DNA of 64,000 nucleotides from Alkalispirochaeta americana (GTDB lineage: Bacteria; Spirochaetota; Spirochaetia; DSM-27196; Alkalispirochaetaceae). The notes under the pieces are model-generated. The model worked only from the letters and a program-made list of their open reading frames with translations, had not been told where the DNA came from and ran no database searches. Made by a program: the position numbers and the translations under genes. Location: positions 56,709-120,708 of the forward strand of contig NZ_FTMS01000013.1 in NCBI RefSeq assembly GCF_900156105.1, read 5' to 3'. Numbering within the stretch: the stretch's first letter is position 1; each line of letters begins with the position of its first letter. This document shows, piece after piece, positions 28,207 through 37,117 of the stretch.

Positions 28207-29763
28207 TCATGGTCTTTCCGTCTCCGAATCCCCGCGCTCCCGGAGCAATTCTTCTACCCGCCTTCCAATGCGGAAATTATCACCGGCTCCCATGGTAACC
28301 AGCACATCCCCTGGACACAACGTCTTCAGCAGGTACCGGGCAACCTTTTCGAAATCGGGCTCATAGATCACCTGGGGATGGCATCGGGAAACTTCCTGAA
28401 AAAGCCGTTCTCCGGTGATTCCCGTTTCGTTTTCCTCGCGAGCCGAGGCATAGATATCGTTCAGAATAACCTGATGGGCCCCGGAGAAGGCCCTTGCAAA
28501 CCTGTCCAGCAATGCCGCAGTGCGAGAGTAGGTGTGGGACATAAAGACCACCACCAGCCGTGACAAGGGATAAAAGGCCCGAAGCCCTTCCAGGGTGGCT
28601 TCTATCGCCGTGGGATGATGAGCGTAATCATCGATGATCGTCACTCCCCCCAGGCGAGCCACCACCTCGCTGCGGCGCCGGGTTCCCCGAAAATCGGCCA
28701 GCCCTGCCCGCCAGGAAGGAATCATTCGGGCAAGATCCCCGGAAGAAACCTGCCGCAGCCGCAACAGTTCCCGGAGAGCACAGATAGCCCCCGTTGCATT
28801 CGCCACCATATGCACTCCCGGAAGCGGCAACTCCCAGGGTTGATTCCTGAAGAGCCTCAAGAGGTCACTCTCCTGGTTCCTCGCGTCATGAGCATCGTCG
28901 AGCTGCCCTCCCGGGGAAGATTTCTCCGGTTCTCCATCACCAAGGATGAACCGCTGAACTCCCTGGCCCTGATTCTGCACGGTGCAGCGCCACGCTCCCT
29001 CGGCAGAGAACCCGTAGGGAAGAAGCGTCAGATCACCCCGCTGGATCGATGCCCGGCGGGCCACCTCGCAGGCTCCGGCATCGTCGGCACAGTAGACCAG
29101 GGTTCCTCCTGACGAAATCCTCAGGGTGTATTCCACAAAAGCTTCGATCATATCTTCCAGAAGGGGAAAATAATCCTGGTGATCAGCCTCCACACTGGTC
29201 ACAATCGCCACATCGGGAGCGAACGAGAGAAAATGGCGACGATACTCGCAGGTTTCGGCGATCAGGAGGTCCCGGCCTTGAAGCAGCGTTGCAGACCCGC
29301 CAAAGGATGGCACAGCGCTCCCTACCACAACGGTGGCGGGAAGATCCGTGCGGGCTACCATGGCCCCCAGCATCGCCGTGGTGGAGGTTTTGCCGTGGAC
29401 CCCGCCGACCCCAAGGCTCAGACGTCCCTGCGAGAGAGCCCCCAGAGCCTCGGCGTAGCTGAACTGGGAGATTCCCCGGCGCCGGGCCTCCTGGCGCTCG
29501 GGATTTTCAGGGCCATAGGCCGCCGAATAGACCAGCACCTCCGCATCGGGAGGAACATGATCTGGAGAAAAACCCACCCGGGGAGTCACCCCGATCTTCT
29601 TCAGAAGCTCATCGGTATAGAACGTATCGGGACCGTCGCTGCCAGAAACAGAGGCCCCCCCACTGACAAGAACTTCGGCAAGTGCAGCCACGCCGGTTCC
29701 CTTGATCCCCGTCAGGTGCACCACACGAGCCTCTGCTACAGATATCGGGTCAGAATGCATCAT
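28207..29763 (-). CDS. murC: UDP-N-acetylmuramate--L-alanine ligase
   Basis: Adds L-Ala to UDP-MurNAc in the cytoplasm, the first amino acid of the peptidoglycan stem. It has 518 residues, longer than the usual 460-480. The N-terminal domain has HLTGIKGTGVAALAEVL; the ATP site is GVGGVHGKTSTTAML; the central block is AETCEYRRHFLSF; and IIDDYAHHPTAIEATL marks the Mur ligase C-terminal domain. An insert of about 40 residues (around 265-305) accounts for the extra length. There is no ribosome site: TACACT ends seven bases before the ATG at 29763 and TGGACC stands 17 bp upstream of it, suggesting a leaderless mRNA. Confidence 0.94.
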   Translation of the reverse strand: MMHSDPISVAEARVVHLTGIKGTGVAALAEVLVSGGASVSGSDGPDTFYTDELLKKIGVTPRVGFSPDHVPPDAEVLVYSAAYGPENPERQEARRRGISQFSYAEALGALSQGRLSLGVGGVHGKTSTTAMLGAMVARTDLPATVVVGSAVPSFGGSATLLQGRDLLIAETCEYRRHFLSFAPDVAIVTSVEADHQDYFPLLEDMIEAFVEYTLRISSGGTLVYCADDAGACEVARRASIQRGDLTLLPYGFSAEGAWRCTVQNQGQGVQRFILGDGEPEKSSPGGQLDDAHDARNQESDLLRLFRNQPWELPLPGVHMVANATGAICALRELLRLRQVSSGDLARMIPSWRAGLADFRGTRRRSEVVARLGGVTIIDDYAHHPTAIEATLEGLRAFYPLSRLVVVFMSHTYSRTAALLDRFARAFSGAHQVILNDIYASAREENETGITGERLFQEVSRCHPQVIYEPDFEKVARYLLKTLCPGDVLVTMGAGDNFRIGRRVEELLRERGDSETERP

Positions 29764-29770
29764 GGCCGGG

Positions 29771-29799
29771 AGTGTACGCCGTTGCCGCCGGCAGGTCCA
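29771..29799 (-). promoter_or_regulatory. Promoter candidate of murC (leaderless type)
   Basis: TGGACC (29799-29794), 17-bp spacer, TACACT (29776-29771), then seven bases to the ATG at 29763. Confidence 0.5.
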
Positions 29800-29820
29800 G
29801 CGAGGACACCATCTGTCTCC

Positions 29821-30189
29821 TCATAGCCCTTCACGATGGACCACTTTCGCCATAGTTCCCAGAAGCAGATCTTTGCTGAAGGGCTTTGTGATCCAGGCCG
29901 TGGCACCGGCACGCATACCCTCTCGTTTCTTTTCTGCCCCGCTCTCGGTGGTAAGAATGATGATCGGAACATACGGGCAGACATCGCCAGCCCGGATCCT
30001 GCGGACCAGCTCCAATCCGTCCATACCAGCCATATTGATATCGGTTATCACCAGATCGAAGGCGCAATCCATCATGTTCAAGGCAGCAACCCCGTCGGCG
30101 GCCACATGAACATCATGATTCTCGCCGGAGAGTACCATCGCCAGCGTCTGACGCATCGAGACAGAATCATCTACCGCGAGAATCCTCAC
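29821..30189 (-). CDS. CheY-like single-domain response regulator
   Basis: Stand-alone receiver domain of 122 residues. The phosphorylation site Asp50 lies in LVITDINMAGMDG, the acidic pair is D7-D8, the switch Thr is in IILTTESG, and the conserved Lys in WITKPFSK. There is no output domain. The start is a GTG at 30189 with GGAGGAG nine bases upstream; the in-frame TTG further upstream has no such site. Chemotaxis-type CheY proteins have this size, but no che or flagellar gene is close, so the partner kinase is unknown; the hybrid kinase 3 kb away is one candidate. Confidence 0.9.
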   Translation of the reverse strand: MRILAVDDSVSMRQTLAMVLSGENHDVHVAADGVAALNMMDCAFDLVITDINMAGMDGLELVRRIRAGDVCPYVPIIILTTESGAEKKREGMRAGATAWITKPFSKDLLLGTMAKVVHREGL

Positions 30190-30317
30190 CCCGTTTTCCT
30201 CCTCCGGCACAGCGCCGGTCAATTACCACTCAAACGCCACGATCTCATCTGCTTTTATGGTAGCATAACTGTCGCAATCGCACCACGCATAGGTTACCCC
30301 ACCAGGGGAACACCCCC

Positions 30318-31067
30318 CTAAAGTCCGGCCGTCGCTGCGCCAGCAAGCCCCGCCAGAAGAACCGCCGCCGTCTCGGTCCGTAATTTTCGCGGACCCAGCG
30401 TCATGGGGCGATACCCCTGATCCCTCAGGAGGGCCTCCTCCCGGGGTAACAAACCCCGCTCCGGCCCCACACAGAAACGCAGATCCCTCACATCCTCCGA
30501 CCGGGCCAGAAACTCTTGGGGAGAAATCGCTCCGGCAGGGTTCAGGGTGCCGAAAAACCGCCCCTCTCCCCGGACGGGCGAGCGATTGTCCTGACTCAGG
30601 GCATCCTCCAGAGAAGGAAACCGGGAAAGTTTCGGCAAGGCGGTTTGTTCACCCTGGGAAAGCCCCTCCACAAGATGTTCTTCGGGGTTTTTCCAGAGGG
30701 AACTGGTCTGATAGGAGGTTTCGCTGAGAGCGCTTGAGAAAACGCGGATTTCTCCCACCCCCAGGGTGGTCAAATCCCGGAGCAACCGCTTCAATACAGG
30801 CGGCCGGGGGTGCCCCAAAAGCAAAACCACCGGGTCGGGAGATCGGAGAAGCGGGACTCCCGACACACCCTCCCAATTCACCGAAAGGCAGAGCCCCTCT
30901 TCATCCAGCGAAACCAGGAGAGCTTCTCCGACAGGGCCGTTTACAACCCCCACCCGCAGGGTATCGCCGGGACGTGCCCGAAGAATTTTCCGGATGTGTC
31001 CGTACCGGTGGTCTCCGCGGACCAGGTGATAGATTTGCTGCTGGTCAGGAAAGAGAATCAGATTCAT
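30318..31067 (-). CDS. rsmE: 16S rRNA m3U1498 methyltransferase RsmE
   Basis: SPOUT-class methyltransferase for U1498 of 16S rRNA. It has 249 residues from the ATG at 31067. The family N-terminus MNLILFPDQQ and the strand HIRKILRARPGDTLRVGV form the PUA-like domain. The SAM knot has GHPRPPVLKRLLRDLTTLGV, RFCVGPERGLLPREE and LGPRKLRTETAAV. The ATG overlaps the end of the tetR gene by 23 bp, so the gene is read from the tetR transcript. It is upstream of cheY on the same strand. Confidence 0.94.
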   Translation of the reverse strand: MNLILFPDQQQIYHLVRGDHRYGHIRKILRARPGDTLRVGVVNGPVGEALLVSLDEEGLCLSVNWEGVSGVPLLRSPDPVVLLLGHPRPPVLKRLLRDLTTLGVGEIRVFSSALSETSYQTSSLWKNPEEHLVEGLSQGEQTALPKLSRFPSLEDALSQDNRSPVRGEGRFFGTLNPAGAISPQEFLARSEDVRDLRFCVGPERGLLPREEALLRDQGYRPMTLGPRKLRTETAAVLLAGLAGAATAGL

Positions 31068-31653
31068 CGCGGGGAAGCCCCTGATACAAAGCGCCTGCCT
31101 GCTCAAAAAAAGCGGCAATATCATCGATGGGAACAGTATCGCTTCCCACCAGCCGCTGGAGCACCAGGCCGTCCAGAGTTGTCAGGAGAACCTGCGCCAT
31201 GACGGTATACTCCCGCTGATCTCCATAAATCCGGGTCAGCCCCTCCTCTATGATCCCGCGCCAGCGATGGTACTCCTCGACAAAGCGCGCTTTCAGGGAA
31301 GGATTCTGGGTGAGCGCTTCCTGGAGGAGGTAGACGTGGGTGTGACCACGACTTCGGGAATGCATGACTGTGTCCAGGACCAACCGGAAAACTGTCCGTG
31401 GAGACTGGCCGGAACCACTGGATTCAAGCCGGCGGAAGACTCGACTGGTCATATTGTTCATATGCCGATCGGCTATATCGAATATCAAATCACCCTTGGT
31501 GGCGTAATAATAATAAAGCGTTCCCTTGCTGATATTAGCCGCCTCGGCGATGTGCGCCAGGGTGGTGTGCTCGATCCCCTTTTCCCGGATCAACTGAGCA
31601 GCCACTCTGAGGATGCGCTCCCGGTTTTCAGGGGTTGTTTTTCGTTGGCCCAT
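31045..31653 (-). CDS. TetR family transcriptional regulator
   Basis: A 202-residue regulator. The helix-turn-helix domain is NRERILRVAAQLIREKGIEHTTLAHIAEAANISKGTLYYYYATKGDLI, a textbook TetR motif. The all-helical ligand domain follows (about 70-190). The ligand and target are unknown. The divergent pspC-like gene 146 bp away and rsmE downstream are possible targets. The ATG at 31653 has no ribosome site; TTGACC-18-TATCGT ends seven bases upstream. A triple 9-bp repeat directly upstream of the -35 box could be a binding region. Confidence 0.92.
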   Translation of the reverse strand: MGQRKTTPENRERILRVAAQLIREKGIEHTTLAHIAEAANISKGTLYYYYATKGDLIFDIADRHMNNMTSRVFRRLESSGSGQSPRTVFRLVLDTVMHSRSRGHTHVYLLQEALTQNPSLKARFVEEYHRWRGIIEEGLTRIYGDQREYTVMAQVLLTTLDGLVLQRLVGSDTVPIDDIAAFFEQAGALYQGLPRDESDSLS

Positions 31654-31660
31654 GGGAGAC

Positions 31661-31719
31661 ACGATACCGTATCTTCCGAGAGGAGGTCAATTTACCAGAC
31701 ATACCAGACATACCAGACA
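31661..31719 (-). promoter_or_regulatory. tetR promoter with upstream 9-bp triple repeat
   Basis: TTGACC (31690-31685), 18-bp spacer, TATCGT (31666-31661), then seven bases to the ATG. Immediately upstream lie three exact copies of taccagaca on the plus strand (31693-31701, 31702-31710, 31711-31719). Confidence 0.55.
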
Positions 31720-31762
31720 ATGGACCAGCAAAAAGAGGCGGCTTGGAAGAGGAGCGACCGTA

Positions 31763-31791
31763 TTGCGCAGACCCGGCCGTGCCAGTAGAAT
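31763..31791 (+). promoter_or_regulatory. Promoter of the PspC-domain gene (leaderless type)
   Basis: TTGCGC (31763-31768), 17-bp spacer, TAGAAT (31786-31791), then eight bases to the ATG at 31800. No ribosome site is seen. Confidence 0.55.
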
Positions 31792-31799
31792 GGGCAGTC

Positions 31800-32009
31800 A
31801 TGTCCGACTACCGAATTCCTGAAGGGAAAAAGCTCTACCGGAGCCGCCGGGACCGAAAGCTCCTGGGCGTCTGCGGAGGGATCGCCGAATACTTCGGCAT
31901 TGACTCAACTCTGGTGCGCCTGATCCTGATCTTTCTGATTCTGCTCAGCGGCAGCGGCTTCCTGGCCTACTTTGTGGCCGCCCTGATCATGAAAGAAAGC
32001 CCGGTCTGA
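31800..32009 (+). CDS. PspC-domain small membrane protein
   Basis: A 69-residue PspC domain protein. KKLYRSRRDRKLLGVCGGIAEYFGID is the family signature, followed by one transmembrane helix (about 40-64; LVRLILIFLILLSGSGFLAYFVAALI). PspC domains are membrane partners in phage-shock or envelope-stress responses in proteobacteria; stand-alone versions are widespread and poorly studied. The ATG at 31800 directly precedes the conserved part. It is divergent from tetR, which might control it. Confidence 0.88.
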   Translation: MSDYRIPEGKKLYRSRRDRKLLGVCGGIAEYFGIDSTLVRLILIFLILLSGSGFLAYFVAALIMKESPV

Positions 32010-32054
32010 TCAGGCCCTTTTCCTGCCACCTGCCCAGACCTTCGTTACCCCCTA

Positions 32055-32660
32055 TTACGCCAGAATCCCCTGCATGAAGGAAACAAGAACCTCCAGAGCC
32101 TTCCGGTTCTCTCCACCTTCAGGCACGATCAGGTCAGCGTAGACCTTGCTGGGTTCGATGAACTCGTAATGACCCGGGCGAACCGTGTCCAGATATTGAT
32201 CGATAACCGATGAGACCGTGCGGCCCCGCTCCTCAATATCCCGGGTAAGACGCCGAATGAAGCGAATATCGTCGGGGGTATCCACAAAAATCTTCAGATC
32301 TATCAGTTCCCGTATACGGGGCTCAAAAAAGAGCATGATCCCCTCAAGAATGACCAGCTTGCCCGGCTGGACCCGGACCGTTTCTTCCTTGCGGCGATGC
32401 CGGACAAAATCGTACTGCGGCATGGCGATCTCCTGGCCCTTGCGCAGCAGCCCGAGTTGCTCCACCAGCAGATCCGTGTCAAAGGCCGACGGATGGTCAA
32501 AATTGAAGGCTGTTATGTTGGTGTTACTCACGTATTCGGCAGAACGGTAATAATTATCCTGCGGAATGAAGGTAAAGTCCCCCACGATCTCGGAAATCTT
32601 CCGTACGATCGTTGTCTTGCCGGACCCGGATCCGCCCGTTATTCCAATTATTCGTGCCAT
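32055..32660 (-). CDS. udk: Uridine kinase
   Basis: Phosphorylates uridine/cytidine to UMP/CMP in pyrimidine salvage. It has 201 residues. The P-loop is [15 protein letters not shown], followed by [23 protein letters not shown] (Asp catalytic region), [11 protein letters not shown] and [24 protein letters not shown], all standard uridine kinase blocks. A TTGTCA-17-TATAGT promoter (32700-32672) ends 11 bases before the ATG, so the 5' leader would be only a few bases. It is convergent with the PspC gene. Confidence 0.96.
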   Translation of the reverse strand: MARIIGITGGSGSGKTTIVRKISEIVGDFTFIPQDNYYRSAEYVSNTNITAFNFDHPSAFDTDLLVEQLGLLRKGQEIAMPQYDFVRHRRKEETVRVQPGKLVILEGIMLFFEPRIRELIDLKIFVDTPDDIRFIRRLTRDIEERGRTVSSVIDQYLDTVRPGHYEFIEPSKVYADLIVPEGGENRKALEVLVSFMQGILA

Positions 32661-32777
32661 AATAGCCCCGTACTATAGGGTCTGTTTTCAAGGTTGACAA
32701 CGCTTTTCCGAAGCTTTACCGGGGTCCGGGCCATCTTTTTTGCACCAGGAGATCCCCCGGGGGCTCCCGGGAACGAG

Positions 32778-34709
32778 TCAAGCCATCGCTGCCGGAGGAT
32801 CCAGAGGGGTCGAGATCGCCTCCTGCACCGCCTCACGCAGCTGGTCCAGGCCGAAGGGCTTGCGAAGCACCGCCTGAAACCCCGCTTCATGGTAGGACGA
32901 TCCATGATAGTCGTGGAGCACTCCGGAACTCAGAAGGGCCGGCAGGGCCGGATAAAACTCACGCAGCCGACGCAGAAGCTCGATACCATTGATTCGTCCC
33001 GGCATGGACAGATCGGTCATGAGTAGATCGAAGGTCGCTCCTTCGTGCTCCCGCATTTGATCCTGAAGGAGAGAAAGGGCCCGCTCTCCGTTTTCTACGG
33101 ACGTTACAGAACACCCAAGAACTCGCAGGCTCCGTTCGACGGAACGCCGCACCAGGAGATCATCCTCCACCAGGAGCACCGAGAGCCTCGCCAGACTTCG
33201 CCGATCTTCCCGCTGCCGGTGCGTCCCCGATCGTTCTGGTTCGAGGATCAGATCTTCCCCCTTCAGGGGAATCTTCAGAGTGACGGTCGTTCCAAAACCG
33301 GGTTCAGCCGAGAGAGAAAACCGGCCTCCGCAGGCTTCCACCAGGGAAACCGCCACGGGCAGGCCCATTCCTGTCCCTCCCTCTTTGGTGGAAAAATAGA
33401 GCTGAAGTGCGTCCCGGGCCGTTCGGGAGTCCATGCCGTGGCCCTCGTCCCGGACAGTAATGGCCACATAATGGTCCTCCCGCGAGACACCAGCCTTCAC
33501 GTGGAGGACGCCACCCTCGGGCATTGCCTCCACAGCATTGGTTATCACGTTGAACAGGGCCTGCCCCAGGAGATCCGGGGGGAGCACCAGAGGCTCCAGA
33601 GGGCCTTGAATGTCGAAGGTCGCGCGAATGGAGGTCCCGCTCAAGGCGAGATCGACAACATTCAAAAGTGTCTCTTCAACCTGATCGGCCACCTCGGGGT
33701 CGCCTTCGGAAAGGCTGGAGAGCGTCCGTGACGCCGAATCGGCAGAGAATGCCCCGAAACGGTGGGCCAGACGCTGGACCTTTCTGACAGCCGCCGTCAG
33801 GGCTGTCACGTCTTCGTCGGTATTCCAGCGGATTATCTCCAGATGACCAAAAAGAGATGTGCAGGCGTTGGTCAGATCGTGGGCGAGGCCCCTGGTAGCG
33901 CGCAGAATGTTCTGGGCGTGCTGGACGTGTGCAAGATCCTGGCGAATTCTCACCCGTTCCTCGGTATTGACCACCGCGATAACCGCTCCCTGGAACTCCT
34001 CTGCCAGGCATGTCTCATCCCTGAACTGGCCTTCCTTCGTTTCCGTCAGCGGAAGGGGGGACCGGGGAAAGGGATAGACCTGAAGCTCCACCTGCACCGA
34101 GGCACCCCGAACGGTGAGTAGCGATATTCCCGCCCCAAAGCGGGAATCCTCGCCGTTCCGCAAGGTTTCCCTCACAAGGCCGACCGTATCCACGGGACGG
34201 CCGTATTGGCTGACCCGGAGCTCCTGGTCGATAGTCCTGCCCCCGCACAACCGCTCGCCCGAGAGGGCATAATCCCGGGCAAGATCGTTCCATGCCAGGA
34301 TCGATCCCCTCTCGTCCACCACAAAGGTGGCATGATCGGTGCTCCGCAGGAAGGCCGGGACGATCCGGGAGGAGCAACCCGACAATTTCTGCTGCTCCGC
34401 CCTGTCCTCGGCCTGACCGGAACAAAGAAAGAGACACTCTCCCCCTTCCAGGGCCATGAACCGAACCTTCAGGGAAGGGCAAAGCGCGCCTGTCTCCAGA
34501 TCGGTCTTGTCCTGGGCCCATTCGCCCGACGGGAGCCAGCCACACAGTTCGCCCCCTCCTGCCGAGAGAGCCAGCACCAGGGGGGCGCCTTCGGCAACTC
34601 CTCCGAAACGACGGGCAAAGGGATCGTTCACGGCAACAAGGCAGCCCCGACCATCCACCAGGCCGGCCGGAGATAAAATGCTGTTTAAGAATTCATTTTT
34701 TTCGACCAC
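32778..34709 (-). CDS. Hybrid sensor histidine kinase/response regulator
   Basis: A cytosolic hybrid kinase of about 643 residues from a GTG at 34709. Two PAS-like segments (LSPAGLVDGRGCLVAVNDPFARR; STDHATFVVDERGSILAWN) precede a dimerisation helix with LAHDLTNACTSLFGH (phospho-His) and an ATPase domain with NVITNAVEAMPEG, VRDEGHGMD and GGTGMGLPVA. The C-terminal receiver has LLVEDD, phospho-Asp in LLMTDLSMPG and Lys in LRKPFG. Upstream ATGs (34769, 34757) would overlap the divergent metallophosphatase start. The GTG lies six bases after a GAAAAT -10 with TTGCAA 17 bp upstream, so it is favoured. The downstream partner may be the CheY at 29.8 kb. Confidence 0.9.
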   Translation of the reverse strand: MVEKNEFLNSILSPAGLVDGRGCLVAVNDPFARRFGGVAEGAPLVLALSAGGGELCGWLPSGEWAQDKTDLETGALCPSLKVRFMALEGGECLFLCSGQAEDRAEQQKLSGCSSRIVPAFLRSTDHATFVVDERGSILAWNDLARDYALSGERLCGGRTIDQELRVSQYGRPVDTVGLVRETLRNGEDSRFGAGISLLTVRGASVQVELQVYPFPRSPLPLTETKEGQFRDETCLAEEFQGAVIAVVNTEERVRIRQDLAHVQHAQNILRATRGLAHDLTNACTSLFGHLEIIRWNTDEDVTALTAAVRKVQRLAHRFGAFSADSASRTLSSLSEGDPEVADQVEETLLNVVDLALSGTSIRATFDIQGPLEPLVLPPDLLGQALFNVITNAVEAMPEGGVLHVKAGVSREDHYVAITVRDEGHGMDSRTARDALQLYFSTKEGGTGMGLPVAVSLVEACGGRFSLSAEPGFGTTVTLKIPLKGEDLILEPERSGTHRQREDRRSLARLSVLLVEDDLLVRRSVERSLRVLGCSVTSVENGERALSLLQDQMREHEGATFDLLMTDLSMPGRINGIELLRRLREFYPALPALLSSGVLHDYHGSSYHEAGFQAVLRKPFGLDQLREAVQEAISTPLDPPAAMA

Positions 34710-34746
34710 CTTGAAATTTTCAACCAACTTCGATGCAATTGCAAGG
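34710..34746. promoter_or_regulatory. 37-bp divergent promoter pair, both mRNAs apparently leaderless
   Basis: Plus strand: TTGAAA (34711-34716), 17 bp, TGCAAT (34734-34739), seven bases, GTG 34747. Minus strand: TTGCAA (34744-34739), 17 bp, GAAAAT (34721-34716), six bases, GTG 34709. Each -10 overlaps the -35 of the opposite promoter, so only one can be occupied at a time. Confidence 0.5.
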
Positions 34747-35751
34747 GTGTACGACATTATTGGTGACATTCATGGCCACTTTCGTCCCCTGGAAGAACTT
34801 CTTCGGCGCCTGGGGTATCGCTACCGTGGGGGAACCTGGCGTTTTCCCGGTGGTATCCGGCAGGCTCTCTTTGTGGGAGACTTTCTGGACCGAGGCCCGG
34901 CTATACCCGAGACCCTGACCCTGGTGCGCTCCATGATCGAAGGTGGATCTGCCCGGGCTGTTCTGGGCAATCATGAATACAACGCCCTGGCCTGGCACAC
35001 CTCCGATGGTGCAGGCGGCTGGCTCCGGCAACACTCGGCCGTGCATCGACGACAGCACCGGGCAACCCTGGAGCAATTCGGCATCGACCCTGAAAGCCCC
35101 GAGGGCAACAGGGGAGTTCTCGACGACAATCCTCCACCGACCAGGGCAGGACGGCGTCTGCGTGAGGCTCTTGTGTGGTTGCGCCAGCTCCCGCTATATC
35201 TGGACGATCCCGGGCTCCGGGTGGTCCACGCCGCCTGGGAGGAACGGGCTCTGGACGAAATTGGCCGCAATCCCGAGGCCCTCCGGGACGACAGAACCCT
35301 TTTTCTGAGCGCCTTCGGCGAAAACCCCGAGAGCAGGGCCGTAGAAATACTCCTGAAGGGGGTGGAATTTCCCCTTCCGGACGGGGCGTTTTACCGTGAC
35401 AAGGAGGGAGTTGCCCGAACCAAAACCCGCGTTCGCTGGTGGCTCTCTCCCGGGGAGGCACCTGCTACCATGGCGGGCCTGGCCATGCCGCCGGCAGATC
35501 AGGAACTGGGGCACCTCCCTGTGGACACTTCTTTCCTGAGACGGCTTCCCGGATACCGGGGCGACAAACCTGTTTTTGTTGGCCATTACTGGCTCCGGGG
35601 AACTCCGAAACCGCTCGCCCCTCTGGTGGCGTGCCTGGATTACAGCATCGCCCGGGAGGGATTGCTCTGCGCCTACCGTTTCGACGGGGAAGAGACCTTG
35701 CAGAAAGAGAAGTTCATCTCCGTGGCGGGGGAACCTGCGGATGCGCCCTGA
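34747..35751 (+). CDS. Calcineurin-type metallophosphoesterase
   Basis: A 334-residue dinuclear metal phosphatase related to PrpE/ApaH-like and PP1/PP2A phosphatases. The metal motifs are in order: GDIHGHF (D-x-H), GDFLDRG (GDxxDRG), GNHEYNAL (GNHE) and the later VHAAWEE and GHYWLRG (His ligands). The C-terminal third (RTKTRVRWWLS...) is not part of the core fold. The GTG at 34747 directly precedes the first motif. An ATG at 34678 with GGAG in front would add 23 residues but lies within the divergent kinase gene. Such enzymes hydrolyse phosphoproteins or dinucleotide polyphosphates; the substrate here is unknown. Confidence 0.9.
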   Translation: MYDIIGDIHGHFRPLEELLRRLGYRYRGGTWRFPGGIRQALFVGDFLDRGPAIPETLTLVRSMIEGGSARAVLGNHEYNALAWHTSDGAGGWLRQHSAVHRRQHRATLEQFGIDPESPEGNRGVLDDNPPPTRAGRRLREALVWLRQLPLYLDDPGLRVVHAAWEERALDEIGRNPEALRDDRTLFLSAFGENPESRAVEILLKGVEFPLPDGAFYRDKEGVARTKTRVRWWLSPGEAPATMAGLAMPPADQELGHLPVDTSFLRRLPGYRGDKPVFVGHYWLRGTPKPLAPLVACLDYSIAREGLLCAYRFDGEETLQKEKFISVAGEPADAP

Positions 35752-35830
35752 AACAGGGACGCACCCGCACCGGACCTCACCACGTCGGAAGCGATTGCTC
35801 CCTCAGGACAGATAACGACATCCCGTAAGG

Positions 35831-37117
35831 TCATCCCCGGGCTGCGGCAAAGCCCCGTTCCAGATCTGCCAGGATATCCTCGGGGTGCTCAATCCCGATG
35901 GAAAGACGCACCAGCTCCGGCCGCACCCCGGAGCGCTCCTGTTGCTCCTGGTTCAGCTGGCTATGGGTTGTGCCGGCAGGGTGGATCGCCAGACTCTTGG
36001 CATCGCCCACGTTTGCTACATGGCTGAAGAGCGAGAGCCCGTCGATGAACCGTTCCCCCGCAGCACGTCCTCCCGATATCCCAAAGGTGACCATTCCCCC
36101 GAAACCTCGAGAGAGGTATCGTCGGGCATGATCGTGTCCTGAAGTCCCTTCCAGACCGGGGTACCAGACCCACTCGACCTGGGGGTGATCAGCGAGGAAC
36201 CGGGCTACCTTTTCTGCGTTGGCGCTGTGTCGCTCCATGCGAAGAGGAAGCGTTTCCAGGCCCTGCAGAAACATCCAGGCGTTATCGGGGCTGATAGCAG
36301 CCCCCAGATTCCGCAGGGGAACAAGGCGCATCCTGAGGATATAGGCCAAGGGCGAGAGGTCGCCCAGATCGTAGGCGTAGCGCAAGCCGTGGTAGCTGCC
36401 GTCGGGTTCCACGAGATTCACAAACTTGGGGTTTTTCCAATCGAAAGTCCCCTTGTCCACCACAACACCACCAATGCCTGTGCCGTGGCCACCCATCCAT
36501 TTGGTAAGGCTATGGACCACGATATCTGCCCCATGCTCCAGGGGCCTGAGCAGATAGGGCGTGGTAAAGGTTGAATCCACAATCAGAGGAACCCCGTGAC
36601 GATGGGCAATCTCGCCGATCGCCTCAAAATCGGGCACCACCAGTGTAGGGTTTCCGATCGTCTCCAGAAAGACAGCCCGTGTCTTCGGGGTGATCGCCGC
36701 CTCCAACTCTTCAAGATTCAGGGGATCCACGAGACGGACGGTGATCCCGAACTGCGGGAGGATCTCGGTGAACATCGTGTAGGTTCCGCCGTAGAGGTAC
36801 CGCGACGAGACAATTTCGTCGCCCGTGCGAGCGATATTAATAATGGAGTAATAGATTGCACTGGTTCCTGAGGCCAGGGCCAGAGCCGCAGCCCCTCCCT
36901 CCAGGGCCGCAATCCGTTCCTCCAGGACGTTTTGGGTGGGGTTCTGGAGGCGCGTGTAGATGTAGCCCAGCTCCTTCAGAGAGAAAAGGTTTGCTGCATG
37001 CTCGGTGTCGCGAAAATTGTATGCCGTAGTACGATGGACTGCCACGCCCCGGCTGGGTACGGCGGGATCCGCTTCCTGTCCTGCATGTAAGGCCAGTGTC
37101 TCAAAGTGGTACTTCAT
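35831..37117 (-). CDS. metY: O-acetylhomoserine (thiol)-lyase
   Basis: PLP enzyme of the Cys/Met metabolism family that makes homocysteine from O-acetylhomoserine and sulfide. It has 428 residues, the length of MetY rather than MetB/MetC (about 390). FETLALHAGQEADP opens the protein; RLQNPTQNVLEERIAALEGG, LYGGTYTMF and VVHSLTKWMGGHGTGIGG (PLP lysine) are conserved; RLSIGIEHPEDILADLERG closes it. The ATG at 37117 has GGAGA seven bases upstream and overlaps the cysK stop by four bases. It is co-transcribed with cysK and probably regulated by the Rrf2 gene upstream. Confidence 0.95.
   Translation of the reverse strand: MKYHFETLALHAGQEADPAVPSRGVAVHRTTAYNFRDTEHAANLFSLKELGYIYTRLQNPTQNVLEERIAALEGGAAALALASGTSAIYYSIINIARTGDEIVSSRYLYGGTYTMFTEILPQFGITVRLVDPLNLEELEAAITPKTRAVFLETIGNPTLVVPDFEAIGEIAHRHGVPLIVDSTFTTPYLLRPLEHGADIVVHSLTKWMGGHGTGIGGVVVDKGTFDWKNPKFVNLVEPDGSYHGLRYAYDLGDLSPLAYILRMRLVPLRNLGAAISPDNAWMFLQGLETLPLRMERHSANAEKVARFLADHPQVEWVWYPGLEGTSGHDHARRYLSRGFGGMVTFGISGGRAAGERFIDGLSLFSHVANVGDAKSLAIHPAGTTHSQLNQEQQERSGVRPELVRLSIGIEHPEDILADLERGFAAARG

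Noticed and set aside
34456..34746. N-terminal extension of the metallophosphatase from upstream ATGs
   Set aside because: It would run antisense through the conserved PAS segment of the hybrid kinase and has no similarity. Only the ATG at 34678 with GGAG remains a weak alternative.
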